The position numbers and the translations under genes are program-made. The notes under the pieces are model-generated. The model did not search any database, was not told where the DNA came from, and saw only the letters and a program-made list of their open reading frames with translations. This document shows, piece by piece, positions 1-6,939 of a stretch of DNA of 19,532 nucleotides (positions within the stretch are counted from its first letter, which is position 1; the number at the start of each line of letters is the position of its first letter). The stretch lies in contig NZ_CAHJWD020000421.1 in the NCBI RefSeq assembly GCF_903642095.1, positions 1 through 19,532 of the forward strand, in the 5' to 3' direction. Origin of the DNA: Bathymodiolus brooksi thiotrophic gill symbiont. GTDB taxonomy: Bacteria; Pseudomonadota; Gammaproteobacteria; PS1; Pseudothioglobaceae.

Positions 1-143
1 CGCCCCAACTACCTGAGAGCATAGGTATCTACACAAATCTAAAACCCCTCTCCAGCAGGAGATGGCTTAAGAGCGAATAAAATCCACACTCAAGGTGACA
101 TATACTCATTACACTTGAAGACGCATGATTTACACCGCGGTCA

Positions 144-208
144 CCCCCGAAGTCTTTTATCGGGGATCCAGTGCTGAATCATGGATCCCTGCTAAAAGAC
201 TGCAGGGA
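144..208. repeat. Imperfect inverted repeat, REP/MITE-like dyad
   Basis: Two 27-base arms (144-170 and 182-208) are inverted copies matching at 22 of 27 positions around an 11-base loop. The shared core is AGTCTTTTA, and both arms end in GGGATCCA next to the loop. Each arm also has its own small hairpin (CCCCGA/TCGGGG in the left arm). The dyad lies just past the 3' end of the IS110 fragment. It resembles dispersed intergenic palindromes of proteobacteria; whether it belongs to the IS110 element or was there before cannot be told from this window. Confidence 0.6.
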
Positions 209-239
209 TGAACTGTGCTTAATGTCAACTTTTTTATCA

Positions 240-839
240 TCAAGCATACTCTTTTGAGAACGCGGTTCCACTTTTTATCACTCCAAAAATCTGGCGAACA
301 AGCTTGTGTGCAATGGCTACTTTTATCACTTTTTCAGGTTTTCCTTTCTCTGATAAACGCTCATATAGTGTTACGCATTGTTTATTTTTTCTTTTGGCTG
401 TCCAGCTACACATGTACAACATTGATCGCATCCTGCTATTTCCTTCCTTGCTAATATGAGCTCGTCCTTTAACGCTAGTTCCCGATTCAAAAGTTCTTGG
501 GCTCATCCCTATATAGCTAATAAATTGCTTAACTTGAGCATGTGAAAATTTCTTAAACCCATCGGTTATACAAATCATCATTGTTGCTGTTTTGGGGCCA
601 ACTCCTGGAACACTCGTTACTAAATCGAACGTCTCTGAATAGTGTTCTTTAACGAGCTTAAGCATGCCTTTATCAAGTTGTTTTATCGCCTTATCAACAG
701 CGGCAACCATGTCATTTAATACTTGAGTGACTTCATCATTTAAATGAGTCAAAGCGTTCAATGCCTCTTCACTATTACTCAGTGCAGTACGTTGTTTTAT
801 CAATTGATAGCGAACAGTATCATACTGTTTTAAATGACC
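240..839 (-). pseudogene. IS110-family transposase, C-terminal fragment
   Basis: This is the C-terminal, Transposase_20-like part of an IS110-family recombinase. It shows the family signature SVPGVGPKTA, then YIGMSPRTFESG and GRAHISKEGN, with a basic tail. The N-terminal DEDD catalytic domain is absent, so it cannot transpose on its own. The open frame runs on to position 884 on this strand, but its first 15 or so codons come from the end of the IS630 element, and the true IS110 sequence begins at about 839. The missing 5' half is not found on the far side of the IS630 element, where an RND permease fragment lies instead. The family assignment rests on recognised motifs and is fairly secure. 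Confidence 0.8.
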
Positions 840-841
840 TA

Positions 842-1940
842 TACCCAAAATCATTGAAGATGCTTGATAAATGAGAAAAATCAAGTCAAGCTATACAAAA
901 TATGAAAATCACACTCACCTCCGAACAAAAAAAGGCATTAGAATTGCGGCATAATAAAGTCCGTGATGTACATGAGTGCGATCGAATTAAAGCCATATTA
1001 CTCAGCTCAGAAGGCTGGTCAATCACACAAATTGCCCAAGCTTTAAGAAAACATGACTCTACCATTTCGCGTCATCTGATGGACTTTAAAAACAAACAAA
1101 AGTTAGCCCCTGAAAATGGGGGCTCACAAAGCCTTTTAAAGGCTGACCAGACAGAAAAATTGATTCAACATTTATCTGAAATTACTGACGTTCATACCCA
1201 TCAAATTGTTGCTTATGTTCTGTCCGTCTATGCTATTCAATATAGTCTTTCAGGGATGAATAAATGGCTTCACCAACAGGGGTTTAGCTATAAGCAACCT
1301 AAAGGTGTACCTCATAAGTTTAACGCTGAGAAGCAAGCTGAATTTATACGTGAATACGAAGCGCTAAAGGCTTCTCTGGCGTGTGATGAACCACTCTTGT
1401 TCATTGATGCAGTCCCTCCAACACAAGCCACAAAAGTCACCTCTGGCTGGATTAAAACAGGCGTTGATAAAGTCATTGAAACAACAGGCAGTCGAACTCG
1501 ATTGAATATCATCGGAGCCATTCGATTGGGCTTTTTATCTGAAGCGATCCCCCATCAATATAAAACCGTCAATGGTGAGTCTATTATTGATTTTTTTGAA
1601 AAAATAAAGGCTCAATACGCATCAAGTCACTGCATAAATATTGTGCTCGATGGAGCGGGCTATCATCGATCAAGCGTTGTGGTTGAAAAAGCAAAAGAAT
1701 TAAATATTAAACTCCATTATTTACCACCTTACAGTCCTAATTTAAATCCGATAGAACGACTCTGGAAGGTCATGAATGAACACGCACGGAATAATAAATA
1801 TTTTGCAACGGCTAAGGAATTTCGACATCAAATAAATCATTTTTTTGATCGGACATTACCTAGTATTGCCGACTCTTTAAACGAAAGAATTAACGATAAT
1901 TTTCAGGTGTTAAGCTCTGCATCTTGATTTCGTTTGGGTA
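842..1940 (+). mobile_element. IS630-family insertion sequence, apparently complete
   Basis: The ends are inverted copies. The left end starts TACCCAAA at 842 and the right end finishes TTTGGGTA at 1940. After a short variable stretch the match resumes with AAGATGC on the left and GCATCTT on the right, giving imperfect terminal repeats of about 22 bases. TA dinucleotides at 840-841 and 1941-1942 fit the TA target duplication typical of IS630/Tc1-mariner elements. The single transposase gene fills the element. On the left it interrupts an IS110 transposase fragment; on the right it abuts an RND permease fragment. Confidence 0.82.
902..1927 (+). CDS. IS630-family transposase
   Basis: This 341-residue DDE transposase has an N-terminal helix-turn-helix region (about residues 20-62, containing GWSITQIAQAL and DSTISRHL). 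Its catalytic domain follows. The likely catalytic triad is D169 (in LLFIDAVPP), D250 (in NIVLDGAGYH) and E285 (in LPPYSPNLNPIERLWK). The last block is the classic IS630 signature. The length is normal and the frame is unbroken, so the gene may be active. ATG at 902 is the first start inside the left end. Its product would cut and paste the surrounding element at TA sites. Confidence 0.9.
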   Translation: MKITLTSEQKKALELRHNKVRDVHECDRIKAILLSSEGWSITQIAQALRKHDSTISRHLMDFKNKQKLAPENGGSQSLLKADQTEKLIQHLSEITDVHTHQIVAYVLSVYAIQYSLSGMNKWLHQQGFSYKQPKGVPHKFNAEKQAEFIREYEALKASLACDEPLLFIDAVPPTQATKVTSGWIKTGVDKVIETTGSRTRLNIIGAIRLGFLSEAIPHQYKTVNGESIIDFFEKIKAQYASSHCINIVLDGAGYHRSSVVVEKAKELNIKLHYLPPYSPNLNPIERLWKVMNEHARNNKYFATAKEFRHQINHFFDRTLPSIADSLNERINDNFQVLSSAS

Positions 1941-1942
1941 TA

Positions 1943-2274
1943 GTGGGCGTGTTTATCGCTGGTATCAAAAAATATTGGCTGCTGTATTACATGCTAGAGT
2001 ATTAACAATTATTAGCCTTGTCGTTATTACTGTTGTTTGCTTTGCTGGTTTTGCATCGGTTAAACAAGAATTTTTTCCTTATTCCAATACGCCTTTGTTT
2101 TATATCAATTACCAATTACCTGAAGGGACTGATATACGAACAACAGCAAAAGATATGGCAGAAATTGATAAACGGATTCGTGCAAAAGCAGGAATTATTT
2201 CGGTCGCAGGTTTTGTGGGGCGAGACGCAGGTCGATATATATTAACCTATAACCCCGAACAGCCTAATACATCC
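1943..2274 (+). pseudogene. RND efflux permease, internal fragment
   Basis: About 110 codons in one frame match the middle of an AcrB/HAE1-type RND transporter. A transmembrane helix (ARVLTIISLVVITVVCFAGF) is followed by the start of the second periplasmic loop, with the family-typical FFPYSNTPLFYINYQLPEGT and a following VAGFVG segment. Recognisable homology ends at about 2272, in NPEQPNTS, where the hairpin-rich element begins. The left side is cut by the IS630 element. A full permease is about 1,000 residues, so this is a relic missing both ends. The frame is still open across the fragment, which suggests fairly recent damage. Confidence 0.75.
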
Positions 2275-2540
2275 GCTGAAAATCAGGGAAACGGAGCGCA
2301 GCGAAGTGATGATTTTTAGTCCGCAGTAGGCGACAGGGAAATTCGCCAATCCGAAGTGAACTGGTCAGTTCGCTCGGGAGGCAAGTAGTTATCCCGACAG
2401 CCGTCAAGTCATTTGAGGTAGACTTAACGAAGCAGTGTTTTTTGCGTAGTTGAGTTGGACGCAGGACGAACTGGGGCTCCCATAAATCGCTCCGTGCTGA
2501 ATGAAGATTGGCGATAGGACATCCCAATGTTTCATGAAGT
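2275..2540. repeat. Hairpin-rich, GC-richer non-coding element of unknown class
   Basis: This stretch ends the RND fragment and precedes the toxin-antitoxin operon. It is visibly richer in G and C than its surroundings and carries a series of local hairpins. These are GGCGA/TCGCC (2329-2333 with 2343-2347), a long stem built on GAACTG/CAGTTC (2351-2363 with 2366-2377), an alternative TCGGGA/TCCCGA (2374-2379 with 2392-2397), TGCGT/ACGCA and ATCGC/GCGAT further on. No convincing protein is encoded; an 87-codon reverse frame across it matches no family I know. Its first 21 bases recur exactly at 12517-12537. It could be a MITE or the end of a larger element, or it could encode a structured RNA; I cannot name the family. 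Confidence 0.5.
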
Positions 2541-2560
2541 AGGAATGGCGCGCCTATAAT
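2531..2560 (+). promoter_or_regulatory. Possible promoter of the toxin-antitoxin operon
   Basis: A perfect TATAAT -10 hexamer sits at 2555-2560, with only a weak -35 candidate (TTCATG at 2531-2536, 18-base spacing). It lies 28 bases before the antitoxin start, and a GGAG ribosome binding site follows at 2580-2583. No clear palindromic operator overlaps it. Confidence 0.4.
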
Positions 2561-2587
2561 GGTACGTGAAATTAGGAATGGAGATAT

Positions 2588-2851
2588 ATGATGATTAATT
2601 TAACAGCAACAGAGGCGAGAAAGTCTTTTTTTGATCTGATTAAGCAAAGTAATCAAACACATGAAATTTTTGAAGTACAGCATAAATCAGGAAATGCTAT
2701 TTTAATGTCTGCAGATGAGTATGAAAGTTTACAGGAAACCTTGTATTTATTATCTCAACCCCAGTTTAAAGAAGATTTTTCAGAGGCAGAAAAAGAGATT
2801 GCACAAAGAGATTTAGTGAGCTTTGAAGATGTTTTTGGTGAAGAGCAGTAA
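2588..2851 (+). CDS. Type II antitoxin, YefM/Phd family
   Basis: This 87-residue protein has the Phd/YefM fold signature: an N-terminal TATEARKSFFDLI helix (DNA-binding and dimerisation region), then HKSGNAILMSADEYESLQETLYLL. Its acidic C-terminal half (DFSEAEKEIAQRDLVSFEDVFGEE) is the part expected to wrap and neutralise the toxin. Two ATG codons are adjacent (2588 and 2591). The second has the better spacing, 7 bases, from the GGAG at 2580-2583. The stop overlaps the toxin start by one base (TAATG), typical of translationally coupled toxin-antitoxin pairs. Autorepression together with the toxin is expected from the family but is not shown by the sequence. Confidence 0.85.
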   Translation: MMINLTATEARKSFFDLIKQSNQTHEIFEVQHKSGNAILMSADEYESLQETLYLLSQPQFKEDFSEAEKEIAQRDLVSFEDVFGEEQ

Positions 2852-3114
2852 TGACATGCTCAGTTTACCAATTGCAATTTACCAAGAAAGCTAAAAAGGA
2901 TATTCAAAGCCTATCTCCAAAGTTGAAAGCGAAGTTAAAAGATATTTTAAGGTATAAAATTGCCCTTAAACCAGAAAGTGGCAAGCCCTTAGTGGGAAGT
3001 CTGAAGGGGTATTATTCGGTAAGACTGTCTTATCAAGACAGAGTGCTCTATAAAATAGAAAAAGATAGGTGTATTGTGATTATTGTACGTTCAAAAACAC
3101 ATTATGGTGAATGA
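2851..3114 (+). CDS. Type II toxin, RelE/ParE superfamily (Txe/YoeB-like)
   Basis: This 87-residue basic protein is the partner of the preceding antitoxin. It starts with a beta strand and a lysine-rich helical pair (FTKKAKKDIQSLSPKLKAKLKDIL). The RelE/YoeB core follows: GKPLVGSLKGYYSVRLSYQDRVLYKIEKD and a final strand, VIIVRSKTHYGE. The arginines in YSVRL and DRVLY and the C-terminal HY match the positions used by YoeB/RelE mRNA endonucleases. A ribosome-dependent mRNA interferase is therefore the best guess; a ParE-type gyrase inhibitor is the alternative. The length and frame look intact. It sits at the edge of an accessory patch, a usual place for such modules. Confidence 0.82.
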   Translation: MTCSVYQLQFTKKAKKDIQSLSPKLKAKLKDILRYKIALKPESGKPLVGSLKGYYSVRLSYQDRVLYKIEKDRCIVIIVRSKTHYGE

Positions 3115-3197
3115 TAGTAGTATGACGTGCGCTACCTATGATCCAGATTAATGAGGCTGGGATGAAGTTCTTTACTCGTTCTAGCCCTTGCTTGCTT

Positions 3198-3215
3198 AGG
3201 AACGTGCACATTCCT
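3198..3215. repeat. 18-base near-palindrome
   Basis: AGGAACGTGCACATTCCT reads the same on both strands except for one mismatched pair. It lies between the toxin gene and the terminator. No function is evident. Confidence 0.4.
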
Positions 3216-3220
3216 TAAAC

Positions 3221-3260
3221 AAAAAGCCCGAATAAACAGCTATGTTTATTCGGGCTTTTT
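3221..3260. terminator. Strong bidirectional intrinsic terminator
   Basis: A perfect 18-bp stem (3221-3238 with 3243-3260) encloses a 4-base loop. The core GCCCGAATAAACA is flanked by five A on the left and five T on the right, so it can stop transcription from both sides. It separates the convergent toxin-antitoxin operon (plus) and the ferredoxin gene (minus). Confidence 0.93.
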
Positions 3261-3282
3261 ATTGTTTAGAAAAATGAAAAAC

Positions 3283-3606
3283 TTATTTTTCTAATAAAGC
3301 AAGTTTACCTGGCTTACCATCCCATTCTTTTGCATCGTCTAATGGCTCAATAACTTCAGAAATAACAGGCCATGATTTAGCAAGCTCTGCATTAAGTTCA
3401 ATGAACTGTTCTTGACCTTCAGGTAGTTCATCTTCAGAGAAAATTGCTTCAGCAGGGCATTCAGGCTCACATAATGTGCAATCAATACACTCATCAGGAT
3501 CAATAACTAAAAAGTTAGGACCTACATGAAAACAGTCAACAGGACAAACATCGACACAATCAGTGAATTTACATTTAATGCAGTTTTCAGTAACGACAAA
3601 GGTCAT
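3283..3606 (-). CDS. fdxA: 7Fe ferredoxin [3Fe-4S][4Fe-4S], FdxA type
   Basis: This 107-residue soluble electron carrier belongs to the Azotobacter FdI/FdxA family. By comparison with FdI, C9, C17 and C50 would bind the [3Fe-4S] cluster. C21, C40, C43 and C46 (in [14 protein letters not shown]) would bind the [4Fe-4S] cluster. The C-terminal extension (about residues 60-107, with a typical SWPVI segment) has the usual length. Start ATG at 3606 is preceded on its strand by AAGTAGG. The gene ends 23 bases before the strong terminator. It lies 98 bases downstream of the TauE-like permease on the same strand, so it may be co-transcribed or have its own promoter. Its redox partner cannot be inferred here. 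Confidence 0.95.
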   Translation of the reverse strand: MTFVVTENCIKCKFTDCVDVCPVDCFHVGPNFLVIDPDECIDCTLCEPECPAEAIFSEDELPEGQEQFIELNAELAKSWPVISEVIEPLDDAKEWDGKPGKLALLEK

Positions 3607-3704
3607 TTTAAATACCTACTTATTTTTTTGATAAGAAAATTAGTTCAGCCTGTTATTTTATCAGAAAGAAATGCTTTATTCTGCCTATCTTCTAAAAAAA
3701 AACC

Positions 3705-4505
3705 TTAAAGAGCCAGTTTAACGCCCATTGCAAATAGTAAAAGTGCAATAAATGATTTTAAATATCGGTCTGGAATATATCGGCCAAATAAGCTGCCAAA
3801 ATAAATAGCAGGAATTCCACCGATTAATAAACCCGTTAATAAGTCAAAATCAACCGATCCTAAATGCAAGTGTCCCATGCCTGCAATAGCAGTTAGTGGC
3901 ACGGCATGAGCAATATCAGTTCCAACAATTTGAATGGTTTTTTTTCTAGGGTAAAGCAAAAATAAAATAGCGGAACCTATTGCTCCTGCGCCTACTGAGG
4001 AGATGGTGACTAAAATACCTAAGGCCGCGCCTGAAAAAACAGTCAGGTGGGGACGGTAACGTTTAAGTGCGGCCACAAAAGCCGAGTCGCTGTGATTATG
4101 ACTAACATAAGAAACTAAACGACCTTTTATCAAAATAATAAATGACGTTAAAACCAACATGACACTTAAAGTTAGCATCATTAAGCGGTCAGAATTTAGC
4201 CCCGCTGCTTTTAAATACTCTAAAAGAGAAACGGTAATTAATGCGCTTGGCACACTACCTAATGCTAATAAGCCAACAATTTTCCAATCAACGGTTTTAT
4301 TGCGGTGATGAAAAAATACACCGCTAGCTTTAGTCATTGCGGCATAAAGTAAATCTGTTCCTACCGCAATAGCGGGTGATATACCAAAGCCGAGTACCAA
4401 AATAGGGGTCATTAAAGAGCCGCCGCCGACACCTGTTAAGCCGATAATAAAACCGACTAAACTGCCTGCAGCAATATGCATTAAGTCAAACGCTAATAAA
4501 TCCAT
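3705..4505 (-). CDS. TauE/SafE-family sulfite/organosulfonate permease
   Basis: This 266-residue integral membrane protein has about eight hydrophobic segments. It carries the family's paired glycine-rich signature, GLTGVGGGSLMTPIL (about residues 23-37), and GTDIAHAVPLTAIAGMGH in the second half. TauE/SafE proteins export sulfite or sulfoacetate or move related anions. The start codon directly follows the stop of the upstream YeeE-like gene, which indicates an operon. The trio of two YeeE-like halves plus TauE matches the transporter set of bigR-type hydrogen sulfide detoxification operons. That suggests a role in handling sulfite or thiosulfate, but the substrate is inference. Confidence 0.88.
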   Translation of the reverse strand: MDLLAFDLMHIAAGSLVGFIIGLTGVGGGSLMTPILVLGFGISPAIAVGTDLLYAAMTKASGVFFHHRNKTVDWKIVGLLALGSVPSALITVSLLEYLKAAGLNSDRLMMLTLSVMLVLTSFIILIKGRLVSYVSHNHSDSAFVAALKRYRPHLTVFSGAALGILVTISSVGAGAIGSAILFLLYPRKKTIQIVGTDIAHAVPLTAIAGMGHLHLGSVDFDLLTGLLIGGIPAIYFGSLFGRYIPDRYLKSFIALLLFAMGVKLAL

Positions 4506-4919
4506 TTATTTTTTAATTAAAAATCGGTGACTGAAAAATCCCACATAGATTGATACCACCATAATGACGGCTTCAACAGAAAACAAACCTAAGCTTGCAA
4601 CCGCAGGACCCGGGCAGTACCCAGTCATTCCCCAGCCGATACCAAAAACAGCAGAGCCGATCACTAAAGGTTTATCTATCGTTATTTTATGTGATACGTG
4701 GAATGCATCATCAAAAAATGGAGTGGGGCGTTTTAATATTAAGCGAAAGCTAAGTATGCAAACACCTAAAGCACCCATCATAACGAAAGCTAAACTAGAG
4801 TCCCAATTTCCGGTAATATCAAGAAAATTTAACACTTTATTAGGATTCATCATTTGTGAGACAGCAAGCCCTAAACCAAAAATAATACCTGCTAACAATG
4901 CAACTAAATTGGTTTTCAT
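4506..4919 (-). CDS. YeeE/YedE-family sulfur transporter, second half-protein
   Basis: This 137-residue membrane protein of the Sulf_transp (PF04143) family has about four hydrophobic helices. Its key motif is GWGMTGYCPGPAVASLG (from about residue 98), whose cysteine corresponds to one of those lining the thiosulfate path in full-length YeeE. Its ATG overlaps the stop of the preceding half-protein by one base. The two half-size proteins most likely form one functional unit equal to a full YeeE/YedE, as in the paired DUF395 genes of bigR operons. The likely role is movement of thiosulfate or a related sulfur species; the direction of transport is unknown. Confidence 0.87.
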   Translation of the reverse strand: MKTNLVALLAGIIFGLGLAVSQMMNPNKVLNFLDITGNWDSSLAFVMMGALGVCILSFRLILKRPTPFFDDAFHVSHKITIDKPLVIGSAVFGIGWGMTGYCPGPAVASLGLFSVEAVIMVVSIYVGFFSHRFLIKK

Positions 4920-5347
4920 TACAAAGCTCCTAATAAATGTTTGAAGACAAAAACCGTGATCATGCCACTCGCCATAAAAGTAATTGTTGCTGTGATTGAG
5001 CGTATTGAAAAATTAGAAATACCACAAATACCATGGCCGCTGGTACAGCCACTACCCATGCGAGTACCAAAACCAACTAAAAATCCGCCGATAATAATAG
5101 CCCAGACGGGGTAATATTCACGTAAAGGTAAACTGCCATCACTTAAAAATTGAAAGCTTGCAGCTCCGGCAATCAGCCCTAGCAAAAATAAACCGCGCCA
5201 TATTTCTTCTTTTTTGGGTGCGCTAAATAAACCATTCATAATGCCGCTGATACCTGCCATGCGACCATTTAATAAAAGCAATAAACTGGCACTTAAACCA
5301 ATTAAAGCACCACCTAACAAGGCAGAAATAGGAGTGAAATTTTCCAA
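4919..5347 (-). CDS. YeeE/YedE-family sulfur transporter, first half-protein
   Basis: This 142-residue membrane protein is the partner half of the following gene. It has four or so hydrophobic helices and the conserved cysteine-rich motif GTRMGSGCTSGHGICGIS (from about residue 95), typical of YeeE/YedE. I place the start at a TTG (5347-5345 on the minus strand): AAGGA lies six bases upstream of it, and the next in-frame ATG would remove the first helix. It is the first gene of a tight minus-strand operon with the second half and the TauE-like permease. It reads divergently from the polyphosphate phosphotransferase gene. Confidence 0.87.
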   Translation of the reverse strand: MENFTPISALLGGALIGLSASLLLLLNGRMAGISGIMNGLFSAPKKEEIWRGLFLLGLIAGAASFQFLSDGSLPLREYYPVWAIIIGGFLVGFGTRMGSGCTSGHGICGISNFSIRSITATITFMASGMITVFVFKHLLGAL

Positions 5348-5381
5348 AACGTTTCCTTAGATATCCATTTTTAATCTCATC

Positions 5382-5411
5382 ATTATAAGGGGTCTCATGG
5401 TATGGTAGCAA
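5382..5411 (-). promoter_or_regulatory. Likely promoter of the sulfur transporter operon
   Basis: On the minus strand a perfect TATAAT (5387-5382) is preceded, after 18 bases, by TTGCTA (5411-5406), a 4-of-6 match to the sigma-70 -35 box. It lies about 35 bases upstream of the TTG start of the first gene, in the 91-base divergent gap. Confidence 0.5.
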
Positions 5412-5438
5412 AAATCCTCGCAATATTAAGAAGCCATT

Positions 5439-6929
5439 ATGTTTGAAGTTGCCGAATTAGGTCATAAAGTTAGTAAAGCTGAATATTTAGAAAAAGTACC
5501 TAAATTACGTACGCAGCTACTGGATTTACAGCGGCAATTATCAATTGAGGATTGCTCGGTAATTGTATTGATTTCAGGTGTGGACGGTGGTGGTAAGGGG
5601 GACGTGATTAGCTGTCTAAATGAATGGTTAGACCCGCGATTTATGCGTACAAATGCTTATGACTCACCCACTGATGAAGAGCGAGATCGTCCTGAATTTT
5701 GGCGTTTTTGGCGTACAATGCCACCCAAAGGGACTATTGGTATTTATGTGGGTTCTTGGTATAGCGAGCCGATTGCACAGCGAGTCTTTAACAAAACTGA
5801 TGATGCACAATTACAGAAGCAGTTAAACCATATTAATCAGTTAGAGAAAGAACTGGCAGATGATGGCACTTTAATTATTAAATGCTGGTTACATCTTAAA
5901 AAAGATCAGCAGAAAAAACGCTTAAAGCAGCTAGAAGATAATCCAGATACCGCATGGCAAGTCACTGATCGAGATAAAAAACATTTAAAAAAGTACGATA
6001 GCTTTGTGGCTGTGGCAGAAAAGGTCTTAAAAGTCAGTAGTAGCGCACAAAACCCATGGTTGATTATAGAGGGTGGTGATTATCGTTATAGTAGTTTAAT
6101 GGTAGGGCAGCAACTCCGTGATCAATTACAACTGCATTTAGAGTGCCGGCAGCAAGAGCAAGCGAACAAGCAGCAGCGCTTTACTTTACCTGACGTGGGT
6201 GGTCATCAGTTAAATGTATTAGATGCACTGGATTTAGGTTTACAGTTAAATAAAAAAACCTATAACGAACAGCTGAATTACTATCAAGGTAAGTTAAATC
6301 AATTGGTGCGATTAGCACAGGCTAAAAAAATATCTAGTGTTTTGGTTTTTGAAGGCTGGGATGCTGGTGGTAAAGGTGGTGCTATTCGCCGTTTAACACA
6401 TGCTTTAGATGCCCGAAATTATGAGGTTATTTCGGTAGCCGCGCCGACAGATGAAGAGCGTAAACAACATTATTTATGGCGTTTTTGGCGACACATGCCG
6501 CGTGCAGGCAGGGTAACGATTTATGATCGTAGTTGGTATGGCCGTACTTTAGTCGAGCGAGTCGAAGGGTTTGCCTCGCAAGATGAATGGATGCGGGCTT
6601 ATTCTGAAATCACCCATTTTGAAGAGGCTTTAACTGAGCATGGTATTGTGCTGCTTAAATTTTGGCTGCATATAGATCCTGACGAGCAATTAAAACGCTT
6701 TAAAGAGCGCGAGCAGATTAGTTATAAACAACATAAGATCACCGAAGAAGACTATAGAAATCGTAACCGCTGGGAGGATTATTCTTTAGCTGTTAATGAT
6801 ATGGTGGCGCGCACCAGTACGCAGGCAGCAAAATGGACATTGGTGGAAGCCAATGATAAACGGTATGCGCGTATTAAAGTGCTGAAAACATACTGTGATA
6901 AATTAGAAGCCACTTTAGCTGCGTTGTAA
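5439..6929 (+). CDS. pap: Polyphosphate:AMP phosphotransferase (two-domain PPK2)
   Basis: This 496-residue protein consists of two tandem PPK2 domains. Each has a Walker A-like loop: GVDGGGKGD (47-55) and GWDAGGKGG (306-314). Each also has the family lid motif, SPTDEERDRPEFWRFWR in the first domain and APTDEERKQHYLWRFWR in the second, and a Walker B-like block: YVGSWYSEPI in the first and IYDRSWYGRTLVERVEGF in the second. The duplicated layout is typical of class II PPK2 (Pap), which phosphorylates AMP to ADP using polyphosphate. In that class the C-terminal domain is the active one, and here that domain keeps DRSWYGR, whereas the first has GSWYSEP. It heads a compact run with xerD 10 bases downstream. 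The symbol follows the Acinetobacter enzyme. Confidence 0.92.
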   Translation: MFEVAELGHKVSKAEYLEKVPKLRTQLLDLQRQLSIEDCSVIVLISGVDGGGKGDVISCLNEWLDPRFMRTNAYDSPTDEERDRPEFWRFWRTMPPKGTIGIYVGSWYSEPIAQRVFNKTDDAQLQKQLNHINQLEKELADDGTLIIKCWLHLKKDQQKKRLKQLEDNPDTAWQVTDRDKKHLKKYDSFVAVAEKVLKVSSSAQNPWLIIEGGDYRYSSLMVGQQLRDQLQLHLECRQQEQANKQQRFTLPDVGGHQLNVLDALDLGLQLNKKTYNEQLNYYQGKLNQLVRLAQAKKISSVLVFEGWDAGGKGGAIRRLTHALDARNYEVISVAAPTDEERKQHYLWRFWRHMPRAGRVTIYDRSWYGRTLVERVEGFASQDEWMRAYSEITHFEEALTEHGIVLLKFWLHIDPDEQLKRFKEREQISYKQHKITEEDYRNRNRWEDYSLAVNDMVARTSTQAAKWTLVEANDKRYARIKVLKTYCDKLEATLAAL

Positions 6930-6939
6930 ATTTATATAA

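Noticed and set aside
1..239. Possible further gene or CRISPR at the left edge
   Set aside because: No regularly spaced repeats or credible frame were seen. Apart from the inverted repeat at 144-208, nothing can be assigned.
2264..2527. 87-codon reverse-strand frame across the hairpin-rich element
   Set aside because: It has no family resemblance, no ribosome binding site and an unusual composition, and it coincides with the stem-loop structure; it is better explained as non-coding.
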